Positions 34,415 to 43,171 of a DNA stretch of 64,000 nt are shown piece after piece. The notes beneath the pieces are model-generated. The model saw nothing but the letters and a program-made list of their open reading frames with translations, was not told the DNA's origin and searched no databases. Source of the stretch: Rhodophyticola sp017644125 (GTDB lineage: Bacteria > Pseudomonadota > Alphaproteobacteria > Rhodobacterales > Rhodobacteraceae); assembly GCF_042140125.1 (NCBI RefSeq), contig NZ_CP159473.1; one strand, given 5' to 3'. The position numbers and the translations under genes are program-made. Every line of letters begins with the position of its first letter. The first letter of the stretch is position 1.

Positions 34415-34936
34415 TCAATGGCTTTCCATTGAGTGAACCCATACCTCCGCCTCCGGTTCATGCGGGGCGCGCGTTCCGTCCGTGGTGGCACCGAGCCTCT
34501 TTGCCACAGCCTGTGAACGCGTATTTTTCCGGTCTATGTAGCTGTACAGCCTGTCCAGGCCCAGATCCTCACGGGCCCATGTCTTGACGGCCATCGCAGC
34601 TTCCGTGGCAAAACCCTTTCCCTCGGCGCCTTCGAAAAGATGCCATGCCAGCTCTACATCCGGCCAGTTGGAATGCTTGATCAGGCCCACCCGGCCGACG
34701 GGATGCCCGATCTGCTGTTCCACGACCGTAAAGAAGCCGAAGCCGTGCCAATGCCAATGGCCAATACCAGTCAGAAACCCGAACCAGGCCTGTTCCGCCG
34801 TGACCGTCTCTCCCTGAGCTTCCATCGACGGGGCGCTGGTCATGAAACGAGTGAACTCCGATAAATCATCCCGTTCGGGCCCACGCAAAACCAACCGCTC
34901 AGTCGTCAGCATGGGTGCGTGAGAAAGACTTTTCAT
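34415..34936 (-). CDS. GNAT-family N-acetyltransferase (RimJ/RimL type)
   Basis: A 173-residue acetyltransferase of the RimJ-like branch: LTTERLVLRGPERDDLSEFT, strand VVEQQIGHPVGRVGLI, VELAWHLFEGAEGKGFATEA with the acetyl-CoA pyrophosphate loop (AEGKGFATEA) and the helix NTRSQAVAKRLGA. A ribosome site (AAGGGATCG) precedes the ATG. The substrate is unknown. It stands alone next to the LysE-like gene in a less GC-rich segment. Confidence 0.88.
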   Translation of the reverse strand: MKSLSHAPMLTTERLVLRGPERDDLSEFTRFMTSAPSMEAQGETVTAEQAWFGFLTGIGHWHWHGFGFFTVVEQQIGHPVGRVGLIKHSNWPDVELAWHLFEGAEGKGFATEAAMAVKTWAREDLGLDRLYSYIDRKNTRSQAVAKRLGATTDGTRAPHEPEAEVWVHSMESH

Positions 34937-35236
34937 TCGATCCCTTTCCGGTCGCAGACCTGGGTTCCAGACAAGTTCAGCATGGCGAACGGTCGCGCAT
35001 AACTAAAGCAGCCATTCAGACTTGCCGCAGCATCGAGCAAATTGAGCTCCAAGCGACCCCCCGGATGCGTTACAGCATCCATGGACGGCCAGCATGGATC
35101 TCGATCGGCACTCATGGCTCGGCTTTGCCGCGAAGGCCCGAGGTATCTGACGGTCAACCTGCGTGCGCTTGACACGCATCAAGGTCGGGCCTCCGCGATC
35201 TTGTCACTCTCCAGCCCAGGAAAAGGAGATCCCGCG
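34937..35236. other. Intergenic region between GNAT and SpoIIAA-like genes
   Basis: These 300 bases are between divergent genes and should contain both promoters. No ORF with a family match was found. A strong Shine-Dalgarno (AAAAGGAGAT) for the right-hand gene lies at its end. Confidence 0.4.
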
Positions 35237-35641
35237 ATGACCACACCGAATTTCAGCAGCAGGCTCGAAACCCCGGACCTTCTGGTGATCGAAACCCATG
35301 GCGCGCTCGATGCCGTCGGTATGGAGGTGGCGCTCAACATGCTGGTCGCGGAGATGGAGGGGATGCACCATGGCGGCGTTCTGATCCGCGCCGAAGGGGT
35401 GGAGTGGCCCAGTCTGGGGGCGATCGGCGTCGAGCTGCGCCATTGGGTGCAGCTCATGGCCATGGTGGAGAAGGTCGACAAGGTCGCCCTTCTGACCGAC
35501 CGGTCATGGGTCAGGACCCTTGCGGGGCTCGAAAGCGCGCTGATCCCCAATCTGGTGATCAAAAGCTTCCCGCCGGATGCGGAGGCGGAGGCCCGCGACT
35601 GGCTGGCGGCCCCGCTGAGCGTGGATGCGACCGCAAGCTGA
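35237..35641 (+). CDS. SpoIIAA-like / STAS-related protein
   Basis: A 134-residue cytoplasmic protein with the SpoIIAA-like fold pattern: alternating strands and helices (LLVIETHGALDAVGMEVALN, HHGGVLIRAEGVEWPSLGAI, VEKVDKVALLTDRSWVRTLA, NLVIKSFPPDAEAEARDWLA). Proteins of this group (DUF3478) are small, single-domain and bind lipophilic molecules in some structures; their role is not established. The start is fixed by AAAAGGAGAT. Monocistronic. Confidence 0.75.
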   Translation: MTTPNFSSRLETPDLLVIETHGALDAVGMEVALNMLVAEMEGMHHGGVLIRAEGVEWPSLGAIGVELRHWVQLMAMVEKVDKVALLTDRSWVRTLAGLESALIPNLVIKSFPPDAEAEARDWLAAPLSVDATAS

Positions 35642-35691
35642 TCGCAGAACGACCCAACCGGCCTCTCCCCCGAACAGCCGCGACACTCGCG

Positions 35692-36174
35692 CTAGTGGGA
35701 GGGCTTTGGGGCCTCCTGCGCCGAATTGGCCGCCTTGGGCGGTTTCGGAACCGGCGTGCCCGGCAAAACCGGGGGCACCCGCCCCGTGCGCACCCCGCCA
35801 TCGGCCTCCAGCGCCGACTGCACGCTCTTGTCGTCCGGGGCCTGCCCGAGCGCGTCCTTGGCGTCGGCGGTACCGGCGGTTCTGGGATCGTCGCCTTCGG
35901 GGGGCGTGTCGGCGGATGTGGTCTCCTCAGGGGTCGGGGCGGCATCGGCCGCCGCCTTTTCTCCGGGTGCGGGCAGGGCCAGCGCCTCGTCGGGGAAATG
36001 CTCGGGCGCCTCGGGCAGGATGTGGCCGCTCGCAGGGTCGATGGTGACCCGGGGCTTGTCGGGCAGAGCATCGATCGCCTCGTTCAGTTCGGTCACCAGA
36101 CGAACGAAGCTCTCCCGCTGCGTCTCGATCTTCACGTCAGGCTTCTTACGGCCTCCAAAAAGAAATTTCAGCAT
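35692..36174 (-). CDS. Hypothetical protein with Pro/Ala-rich tail
   Basis: A 160-residue protein. Residues 1-50 look folded and are basic then amphipathic (MLKFLFGGRKKPDVKIETQR, LVTELNEAIDALPDKPRVTI); the rest is low-complexity, rich in Pro, Ala, Glu and Asp (APTPEETTSADTPPEGDDPR). GGGGGAGAG precedes the ATG at 36174. No family recognised. It is divergent from xthA and convergent with the SpoIIAA-like gene. Confidence 0.6.
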   Translation of the reverse strand: MLKFLFGGRKKPDVKIETQRESFVRLVTELNEAIDALPDKPRVTIDPASGHILPEAPEHFPDEALALPAPGEKAAADAAPTPEETTSADTPPEGDDPRTAGTADAKDALGQAPDDKSVQSALEADGGVRTGRVPPVLPGTPVPKPPKAANSAQEAPKPSH

Positions 36175-36336
36175 CTCTCCCCCTGAATTGCAGCGCGTCA
36201 CCGGTTCCCAGACTAGCGGGCCGGGCGATGATCCCAAAGCCAAATTCGCACTTCTGCGACGATCGGCGGGGACAGGCTTGGATTATGCCGTGAAACCGGG
36301 CACATCTGGGGGACTGGCGGAAAAGGACTCCTTGAG

Positions 36337-37119
36337 ATGAAGATCGCGACATTCAACATCAACGGCATCAAGGCCCGCGTGGCCGCCCTGCCCGACTGGC
36401 TGGACGAGGCCAGACCCGATGTGGCGCTGTTGCAGGAGATCAAGACCGTCGACGAAGGTTTCCCCCGCGAGATGTTCGAGGAGCGCGGCTACAATGTGGA
36501 AACCCACGGGCAGAAGGGCTTCAACGGGGTCGCGATCCTGTCGAAACTCCCGCTGGAGGATGTATCCCGCGGCCTGCCCGGCGATGGCGATGACACGCAG
36601 GCCCGCTGGATCGAGGCAACCGTGATCGGCGAGACCGCGGCGGTTCGCGTCTGCGGGCTCTATCTGCCCAACGGCAACCCCGCGCCGGGGCCGAAATACG
36701 AGTACAAACTTGCCTGGATGGCGCGGATGGAGGCCCATGCCCGCGCTCTGCTGGCGAGCGAGATGGCCGTGGTTCTGGCGGGCGACTACAATGTCATTCC
36801 CCAAGACGAGGACGCCGCCCGCCCGGAGGTCTGGCAGGACGATGCGCTGGCGCGCCCCGAAAGCCGGGCGGCGTTCCGGCGTATCCTGAACCTCGGCTTT
36901 ACCGACGCGTTTCGCGCGCGTGTCTTCGGCGGCGGGCATTACTCCTTCTGGGATTATCAGGCCGGCGCCTGGAACAGGAATGACGGGATCCGGATCGACC
37001 ACCTGTTGCTCAGCCCGCAGGCGGCCGACCTGCTGAGCGATGTGCGGATAGATCACGAGATCCGCGGTCGGGAAAAACCGTCGGATCACGTGCCGGTCTG
37101 GGTCGATCTGGCGGCCTGA
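36337..37119 (+). CDS. xthA: Exodeoxyribonuclease III
   Basis: A 260-residue exonuclease/AP endonuclease of base-excision repair. All catalytic motifs are visible: metal-binding Glu in LLQEIKTVDEGFP, YLPNGNPAPGPKYEYK, Asp/Asn in LAGDYNVIPQDED, IRIDHLLLSPQ and the Asp-His pair in KPSDHVPVWVDL. Length and N-terminus MKIATFNINGIKAR are typical. Monocistronic. Confidence 0.96.
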   Translation: MKIATFNINGIKARVAALPDWLDEARPDVALLQEIKTVDEGFPREMFEERGYNVETHGQKGFNGVAILSKLPLEDVSRGLPGDGDDTQARWIEATVIGETAAVRVCGLYLPNGNPAPGPKYEYKLAWMARMEAHARALLASEMAVVLAGDYNVIPQDEDAARPEVWQDDALARPESRAAFRRILNLGFTDAFRARVFGGGHYSFWDYQAGAWNRNDGIRIDHLLLSPQAADLLSDVRIDHEIRGREKPSDHVPVWVDLAA

Positions 37120-37144
37120 CGGGGCGGCGCGCCCGGCCCCGGGG

Positions 37145-38179
37145 TCAGCGCTCCGCCCGCTCCGCGCGATCCCTGTCGGGCTCGATGAAGATCGGGACCA
37201 GAAACGTCAGGAAGACCAGCCGATAGATATGGTGCAGCGCGGTAAAGGCAGGATCCGCCTCCAGCATGATCGACAGCGCGGCCATGGTTTCCAGCCCCCC
37301 CGGCGCAAAGGCGATCATCAGATCGGTGAGCGGCAGCCCGGTCATGCGGTTCACCACCAGTGCCGCGGCGAGCGTCGCGGCCAGCGCCAGCGCGGTCAGA
37401 AAGCCCGACGCCGCCGCCGCGCGCATCACCAGGTTCAGCGTGACACCGGAAAACCGGGTGCCGATCAGGGTGCCCATGATCGCGAAGGTCGGGATCACCA
37501 CCCAGAGCGGCATGCCCCCCGGCACAAGGCCCGAGCCATGGGCCACGGTCGACACGGCCATCCCGGCCAGCAACAGGGCCGCGGGCACGTTCTTCCGCTT
37601 CAGAAGCAGGCCCAGACCGGCCGCCAGCGCGACGATCACCGCCAGCGCCGGCAGCGCCATGGTTGTGGCGGGCGCGAGGCTCATCGAGAGGTCCGCCTCG
37701 GTGATTAGGGCGACCACGGCGGGCACGAGAAGCGTCAGGATCAGAACCCGCAGGGACTGGATGACCGCGACGATGGGGATATCCGCCCTGACCTCGGTCG
37801 AGAGCGACAGGATGAAGCTCAGATGCCCGGGCGTGGCCGCCAGCCGCGCGGTGTTGCGGTCATATCCGAACAGTTGCCCGACCGCCCATGAACCGCCGAA
37901 GAAGATCACCAGAAGCAGCAGGCTCAGCATCGCCAGCGGGATCGGCCATTGCCGCGCGGCGGCCAGCACTTCCGGCGTCACGCCGGTGCCCATGCCAACC
38001 CCGATCAGCACGAAACAGACATCCCGCAGCGGCATCGGAACCGCCGTTCTGACCCCCATCAGCGACGCCGCAGAAACCAGCGCCGCCGGCCCGGTCAGAA
38101 ACGGCGCCGGCACGCCAAGCGCCCAGGCGATCACCGCACCTGTCGCCCCGATGGCAAGGGTCAGAATTGTGGTCTGCAT
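37145..38179 (-). CDS. AbrB-family membrane protein
   Basis: A 344-residue membrane protein with about ten helices in two similar halves (MGVRTAVPMPLRDVCFVLIG, GVGMGTGVTPEVL and later IMGTLIGTRFSGVTLNLVM, MIAFAPGGLETMAALSIML), characteristic of AbrB-type proteins (named after E. coli AbrB, once called ammonia monooxygenase). The function is uncertain; in many genomes it neighbours tripartite tricarboxylate transporters. Its ATG overlaps the tctA stop, so it is co-translated with the transporter and may be an accessory permease. Confidence 0.85.
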   Translation of the reverse strand: MQTTILTLAIGATGAVIAWALGVPAPFLTGPAALVSAASLMGVRTAVPMPLRDVCFVLIGVGMGTGVTPEVLAAARQWPIPLAMLSLLLLVIFFGGSWAVGQLFGYDRNTARLAATPGHLSFILSLSTEVRADIPIVAVIQSLRVLILTLLVPAVVALITEADLSMSLAPATTMALPALAVIVALAAGLGLLLKRKNVPAALLLAGMAVSTVAHGSGLVPGGMPLWVVIPTFAIMGTLIGTRFSGVTLNLVMRAAAASGFLTALALAATLAAALVVNRMTGLPLTDLMIAFAPGGLETMAALSIMLEADPAFTALHHIYRLVFLTFLVPIFIEPDRDRAERAER

Positions 38180-39720
38180 CAGTCCCCGCTGGAGGAGGTC
38201 TTCTCATATGCCCTGTCTTTGACCCGGCGCAGCCAGCCAGTCAAGAAGGGCAGCAGCAGGCAGGCCGCCGCGATGGCCAGGATCGTCACGGTCAGCGGAC
38301 GCTCCCACAGGAAGGACCAGCTGCCGTTGTTGATCAGCAGGGCACGGCGCAGGTTCTCCTCCATCATCCCGCCCAGAATGAAGCCGAGGATCATCGGCGC
38401 CATGGGAAAATCGAGCACCCGCAGGATCACCGCGGCCACCGCAAAGATCACCATCAGCTGGATATCGAACGTGTTGAAGCTGACGAAGTAGACGCCGATC
38501 AGGCTGAAAAAGAGGATGAGCGGCAGAAGAAACCGCGACGGGATGGCAAGAACCTTGGCGATATAGGGGATCAGCGGCAGGTTCAGCACCAGAAGGATGA
38601 TGTTGCCGATCCACATTGACACGATGACCGACCAGAAGATCTCGGGCTGGTCCACATAAAGACGCGGCCCCGGCTGGATGCCGTAGCCGATCAAGGCGCC
38701 CAGCATGATCGCCGTGGTGCCCGAGCCCGGAATGCCAAGCGTCAGAAGCGGCACGAAGGAGCCGGTTGCGGCGGCGTTGTTGGCGGTTTCCGGGGCCGAT
38801 AGCCCGCGGATCGAGCCCTTGCCGAACTCGGCCCCCTTTTTCGGGCCCGCGATCCGCTGTTCCGTGCCATAGGCCAGAAAGGAGGCGATGGTGGCCCCGG
38901 CCCCCGGCAGAACGCCGATCAGAAACCCCAGCACGGAGGAGCGCCCGATGACCGGGGCCATTTCCCTGACCTCCGCGCGGCTCACCTTCATCGAGCCCAG
39001 GTTTTCCGAAGCCTCTTTTTCCTTCTTGCGATCCGCATCGCCCTTGGGCCGGAGGATCGCCATCAGCGCCTCGCTGAGGGCGAAGGTCGCCATCACCAGA
39101 AGCAGGAAGGAGATCCCGTCGATCAGGTCGATGATCCCGAGGGTGAAACGCGGCACGCCTTGCGTCTGGTCCGTGCCGACCGTAGACAGCATCAGCCCGA
39201 TCACCGTCATCAGCAGCGCCTTGATCATGTCGCCCTTGCCCGCGAAGGCGGAAACCGCGACAAGACCCAGCACCATCAGCGCGAAATAGTCGGTCGATTG
39301 AAAGCTGAGCGAGACCGAGGCCAGAAACGGCGCCGCCACCAGAAGAAACAGCGCCGCGATGACCCCGCCCGAAAAGGACGAATAGGCCGCGATGGCCAGT
39401 GCCTTGCCGGCCTTGCCCTGTTTCGCCATCGGATAGCCGTCGAAGGAGGTGGCGACGGTGGAGGCCACACCGGGCGCGTTGATCAGGATCGACGAGGTGG
39501 AGCCCCCGAAGATCGCGCCGTAATAGACCGCCGCCATCAGGATGATGCCCGCCGACGGATCGAGCGACGCGGCGATCGGGATCATCAGCGCAATGGCCGA
39601 CATCGGCCCCAGCCCCGGCAGCATGCCGATGAAGGTGCCCACAAGGCAGCCCATCATCACGAAGAGCAGGTTTTGCAGCGTCAGGGCCGTACCGAGGCCG
39701 ATCATAATGCCTTCGATCAT
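38179..39720 (-). CDS. tctA: Tripartite tricarboxylate transporter, large membrane subunit TctA
   Basis: A 513-residue permease with about twelve helices. It has the two family motifs GTFIGMLPGLGPMSAIALM (N-terminal half) and GFLIGVLPGAGATIASFLAY (C-terminal half) plus YYGAIFGGSTSSILINAPG and FVPLLTLGIPGSGTTAIML. It works with the small subunit TctB and the periplasmic binding protein TctC to import carboxylates in exchange for an ion gradient. Order here is tctC-tctB-tctA-AbrB; no tctDE two-component regulator is adjacent. Confidence 0.95.
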   Translation of the reverse strand: MIEGIMIGLGTALTLQNLLFVMMGCLVGTFIGMLPGLGPMSAIALMIPIAASLDPSAGIILMAAVYYGAIFGGSTSSILINAPGVASTVATSFDGYPMAKQGKAGKALAIAAYSSFSGGVIAALFLLVAAPFLASVSLSFQSTDYFALMVLGLVAVSAFAGKGDMIKALLMTVIGLMLSTVGTDQTQGVPRFTLGIIDLIDGISFLLLVMATFALSEALMAILRPKGDADRKKEKEASENLGSMKVSRAEVREMAPVIGRSSVLGFLIGVLPGAGATIASFLAYGTEQRIAGPKKGAEFGKGSIRGLSAPETANNAAATGSFVPLLTLGIPGSGTTAIMLGALIGYGIQPGPRLYVDQPEIFWSVIVSMWIGNIILLVLNLPLIPYIAKVLAIPSRFLLPLILFFSLIGVYFVSFNTFDIQLMVIFAVAAVILRVLDFPMAPMILGFILGGMMEENLRRALLINNGSWSFLWERPLTVTILAIAAACLLLPFLTGWLRRVKDRAYEKTSSSGD

Positions 39721-39955
39721 GAGAGGGCCTCCGTGGATGAGATGTGTCGCGCGCTCAGAACCGGTCCCGTGACAGGCCGTGCGAGAGCTGGCTGAGGGAT
39801 GGCACCGGGACGGGCGAGACAGGACGGCGGCGCGCGAAGCGGGCCGCGCGCGCCCACGGCGGCCCCGGTCACGTCATGACTGGCTTGCGCGCGCGGAACG
39901 CATGTCGGCGACGGCCCCAAGATGCGGGTTCGGGGCGAAATGGCGTCGGCGCATC

Positions 39956-40414
39956 TCATTCCCGCAGGAACCCGGGCCAGGGTTCGATGAACACGTCCAG
40001 CCCCTGCGTCATCAGCACCCAGAACGCGACGACAAGCGGAACCGAGGCCAGCACCAGCGGCACGACCTTGCGTTCCCCCAAAAGCGCATATCCGATCATC
40101 AGGAACAGCGACGTGGACAGGATAAAGCCCAGCGGACGCACCGTGAACCCATAGGCCGACATCAGCACCAGAAACAGCCCCGCCTTGAGCCAGTCGGCGC
40201 CGCCAAGCTCCGGCCTTTCCGACTTGCCCGGCAGAATGATCGTCCACAGGGCCAGCCCGATCCCCAGGATCGACAGGATTTCCGGCATCGTGCGGGCGTG
40301 AAAGGCCGCGCGCTCCTGAAACGGCAGTAGCCGGATATCCTGGCTCAGCCAGGCATAGATCAGGCAGAACAGCAGCAGCAGAACCCCGCCGATCCGGTCT
40401 TTGGAAAGCATCAT
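39956..40414 (-). CDS. tctB: Tripartite tricarboxylate transporter, small membrane subunit TctB
   Basis: A 152-residue protein with four membrane helices (GVLLLLFCLIYAWLS, MPEILSILGIGLALWTIILP, LKAGLFLVLMSAYGFTVRPL, VVPLVLASVPLVVAFWVLMT), the TctB layout. It lies between tctC and tctA. The 235-base gap to tctA is longer than usual for this cluster and holds no gene. Confidence 0.88.
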   Translation of the reverse strand: MMLSKDRIGGVLLLLFCLIYAWLSQDIRLLPFQERAAFHARTMPEILSILGIGLALWTIILPGKSERPELGGADWLKAGLFLVLMSAYGFTVRPLGFILSTSLFLMIGYALLGERKVVPLVLASVPLVVAFWVLMTQGLDVFIEPWPGFLRE

Positions 40415-40443
40415 GGCACGCTGCCCCCTGCCCTTGTGCGAAG

Positions 40444-40472
40444 GGGCCGCCCCCGGGTCCGGGGGGCGGCCC
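40444..40472 (-). terminator. Strong hairpin between tctC and tctB
   Basis: Perfect 11-bp GC arms (GGGCCGCCCCC and GGGGGCGGCCC) with a short loop, 17 bases past the tctC stop, and no U tract. Such hairpins after a binding-protein gene commonly reduce transcription into the permease genes or protect the upstream mRNA, raising binding-protein levels. That role is inferred. Confidence 0.65.
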
Positions 40473-40488
40473 GAATCGCCTCAGCCCC

Positions 40489-41463
40489 TCAGAGGAAGCC
40501 CAGATCGCGCATCAGATCGCCGATCACCTGTTCCTGATTTTCCAGGAAGGCGTTGAAATCCTCGCCACGGTTCCAGATCTCGACCCAGCCGTTGCGGTCG
40601 CGCACGGCAGCCCAGGCATCGGTCTCGTACATCGCTTCCAGCGCATCGCGATAGGCATTCACCTGCTCGTCGGAGATGCCGGGGGCGGCAAAGAACCCGC
40701 GCCAGTTCACGAACTCCATGCCATCGGCACCGGCCTCCGCGCAGGTCGGCACGTCGGCGGCGGCATCGACACGCTCGGCCGAGGTCACGCAGAGAATGCG
40801 GACCTCACCCTGATTGGCCAGGGCGATGGCTTCGGAAAAGCCGGTGGACAGCGCCTGGATCTCGCCGGTCAGAAGGCCTGCCATCGCCTCTCCGCCCGCG
40901 TCATAGGGGATGTATTTCACATCCGAGGGGTTGCCGCCTGCGGCCTGGAACACCATCGCGGCCACCAGATGGTCCATGCCACCCTCGACGGAGCCGCCGC
41001 CGATGTTGAGCGCGGTCGGATCGGCTTCGAACATCTCCAGAAGCTGGCCGAAATCCGTAATCTCGCTGTCGGAATGCACCACCATCGCCGCATAGTCCCC
41101 GATCGTGCCCGCCACCGGCGTCAGATCGCGGAAGGATTGCGGAAACACGCCCTGAAGCGACCGGATCACGATCGGCGTGGAGTTGACCATCATGACGCCC
41201 GGATCGTTTGTTTCGATCAGATGGGCAATTGCCAGACCGCCGCCGCCGCCGGACATGTTCTCATAGGTCGCGCTGCCCACAAGCCCGCTTTCGGTCAGCG
41301 CCTCGCCGGTGCCGCGCGCGGTGCCGTCCCATCCGCCGCCTGCCCCGCCGGGCACCAGAAAGTGAATGCTGTCCACCACCTGATGGCCATCGGCCTGCAC
41401 CATGGTCGCGCCGGACGCGGCAATCGTGGCGGCCACGAAGGCCGCCTTTGTCATTTTCATCAT
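40489..41463 (-). CDS. tctC: Tripartite tricarboxylate transporter binding protein TctC
   Basis: A 324-residue periplasmic binding protein with a signal peptide (AAFVAATIAASGATMVQA). Family motifs: SIHFLVPGGAGGGWDGTARG, the loop YENMSGGGGGLAIAHLIE, VKYIPYDAGGEAMAGLLTGE and FVNWRGFFAAPGISDEQVNA. GGGAGG seven bases before ATG 41463 selects this start. The ligand cannot be predicted reliably; carboxylates are usual. Divergent from ugpB. Confidence 0.93.
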   Translation of the reverse strand: MMKMTKAAFVAATIAASGATMVQADGHQVVDSIHFLVPGGAGGGWDGTARGTGEALTESGLVGSATYENMSGGGGGLAIAHLIETNDPGVMMVNSTPIVIRSLQGVFPQSFRDLTPVAGTIGDYAAMVVHSDSEITDFGQLLEMFEADPTALNIGGGSVEGGMDHLVAAMVFQAAGGNPSDVKYIPYDAGGEAMAGLLTGEIQALSTGFSEAIALANQGEVRILCVTSAERVDAAADVPTCAEAGADGMEFVNWRGFFAAPGISDEQVNAYRDALEAMYETDAWAAVRDRNGWVEIWNRGEDFNAFLENQEQVIGDLMRDLGFL

Positions 41464-41543
41464 CTGTAGTCCTCCCTTGGCAGGTCTCGACACCTGCTCG
41501 GCTTCAACCCTAGCGATATTTCGTAAGGCGGTTCAAGACATTC

Positions 41544-41561
41544 ATTGCAAGCGCTTGCAAT
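41544..41561. promoter_or_regulatory. Perfect 18-bp palindrome, LacI-family-type operator, between tctC and ugpB
   Basis: ATTGCAAGCGCTTGCAAT is a perfect inverted repeat and fits the LacI/GalR operator pattern centred on CG with TTGCAA-like arms. It is ~80 bases upstream of tctC and ~220 bases upstream of ugpB. Position favours control of tctC, but either or both promoters could be regulated. A LacI-family regulator exists in this window at 61.7 kb, but no link can be shown. Confidence 0.65.
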
Positions 41562-41782
41562 AGACAAATCCTTATGCAGACGTCACAATAAGGCGCGTCT
41601 GACGATACCGTGATCGCCTTGCCAGAGCCCGATCGCGTGCTTCACAAAACTGTTTCAAAACCGTAACATCGCCGATACACGAGAGGTCTATCGCCGCCGG
41701 GCAGAGCGTTAACGCTCACGTAACGACCAACAATCAGCCCCGGCCGAGACCACGAGTTTGCACCGGGAGGAGGAATTCCAAC

Positions 41783-43099
41783 ATGAAAACCAAGCTGTTT
41801 TTCGCCGCGACCGCGGTAAGCGTCATCGCCGTCACGGCGGCGCAGGCCCAGGATCGGATCGAAATCGATTTCTGGCACGCGATGGGCGGCCAACTGGGCG
41901 AGCGCGTCGACCAGTTCGCGTCCGATTTCAATGCGATGCAGGACACCTACCAGGTCAACAGCATCTATCAGGGCAACTATACCGAGACGATGACCACCGC
42001 GGTCGCGGCCTTTCGCGCGGGCGAGCAGCCCCATATCGTGCAGGTCTTCGAGGTTGGCACCGCAACGATGATGTCGGCGGCGGATAACGGCGCGATCTAC
42101 CCGGTCTATCAGCTGATGGCAGATGCCGGCATCCCGTTCGACGAGGCGTCCTACATCTCCGGTGTGATCTCCTATTACAGCGACACAGAGGGCAACCTTC
42201 TGTCCCTGCCCTTCAACTCCTCCACGCCCGTGATGTGGTACAATGCCGACATGTTCGAGGCCGCCGGCGTCGAGGTTCCCACCACATGGGACGAGGTTGT
42301 CGAGGCGTCCCGCGCGCTCAAGGCAAACGGCGTCGAAAGCCCGTTCGGCTTCGGCTGGCAGTCCTGGACGATGATCGAGAACTATTCGGCCTGGCACAAT
42401 ATCCCGCTCGGCACGATGGAAAACGGCTTCGCCGGTGTCGGCACCGAGTTCACCTTCAACAATGACGCCGTGGTCAACCACATCCAGCGCATCGCGGATA
42501 TGGGCGAAGAGGGTCTCTTCACCTATGGCGGGCGTCGCGGCGACAGCCGGGGCATGTTCGTCAATGGCGAGGTGGCGATGTGGATCAACTCCTCGGCCTA
42601 TTACGGCGGCTTCGTGAACGACATCACCGATTTCGAGTTCGGTCAGGCGATGCTGCCGCTCGACACGGACGTGGCCGACGCGCCGCAGAACTCCATCATC
42701 GGGGGCGCCACGCTCTGGGTGCTGCAGGGCCACGAGGCGGACGAGTATCAGGGCGCGGCCGAATTCCTCGCCTTCCTGTCCACCGCCGAACAGCAGGCCG
42801 ACTGGGCCGGCTCCACCGGCTATGTGCCGATCACCACGGCCGCGGCAGATCTGATGACCGAGCAGGGCTTCTTCGAAGAGAACCCGGGCACCGATACGGC
42901 CATCGAACAGCTCAGCCTGAACGAGCCGACCCCTGCCAGCCGCGGGCTGCGCTTCGGCAACTTCGTGCAGATCCGCGACGTGATCAACGAAGAGCTGGAG
43001 GCCGTCTGGGCCGGTGACAAGACCGCCCGCGAGGCAATGGACGCCGCGGTCGAGCGGGGCAACGACCTGTTGCGCCGCTTCGAAGCCGCAAACAGCTAA
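41783..43099 (+). CDS. ugpB: sn-Glycerol-3-phosphate-type ABC transporter binding protein UgpB
   Basis: A 438-residue periplasmic protein: signal peptide ending AVTAAQAQ, then an extracellular solute-binding family 1 fold. UgpB-like signatures are IEIDFWHAMGGQLGERVDQF, YQGNYTETMTTAVAAFRAGE, LSLPFNSSTPVMWYNADMF and GFGWQSWTMIENYSAWHNIP. GGAGGAGGAAT is a strong ribosome site. First gene of ugpBAEC. Substrate is G3P or its diesters by family; other phosphorylated polyols are possible. Confidence 0.93.
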   Translation: MKTKLFFAATAVSVIAVTAAQAQDRIEIDFWHAMGGQLGERVDQFASDFNAMQDTYQVNSIYQGNYTETMTTAVAAFRAGEQPHIVQVFEVGTATMMSAADNGAIYPVYQLMADAGIPFDEASYISGVISYYSDTEGNLLSLPFNSSTPVMWYNADMFEAAGVEVPTTWDEVVEASRALKANGVESPFGFGWQSWTMIENYSAWHNIPLGTMENGFAGVGTEFTFNNDAVVNHIQRIADMGEEGLFTYGGRRGDSRGMFVNGEVAMWINSSAYYGGFVNDITDFEFGQAMLPLDTDVADAPQNSIIGGATLWVLQGHEADEYQGAAEFLAFLSTAEQQADWAGSTGYVPITTAAADLMTEQGFFEENPGTDTAIEQLSLNEPTPASRGLRFGNFVQIRDVINEELEAVWAGDKTAREAMDAAVERGNDLLRRFEAANS

Positions 43100-43113
43100 G
43101 CCTCACCTTTCCA

Positions 43114-43144
43114 GAACCGGCCGGGCCTGATACCCGGCCGGTTC
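43114..43144 (+). terminator. Strong hairpin between ugpB and ugpA
   Basis: Perfect 12-bp arms GAACCGGCCGGG and CCCGGCCGGTTC with a CCTGATA loop, 14 bases after ugpB. No U tract. Position matches the hairpin after tctC and probably sets a high binding-protein to permease ratio. Confidence 0.65.
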
Positions 43145-43171
43145 ACTCTTTCCGGATACCGGCCGCTCTCC

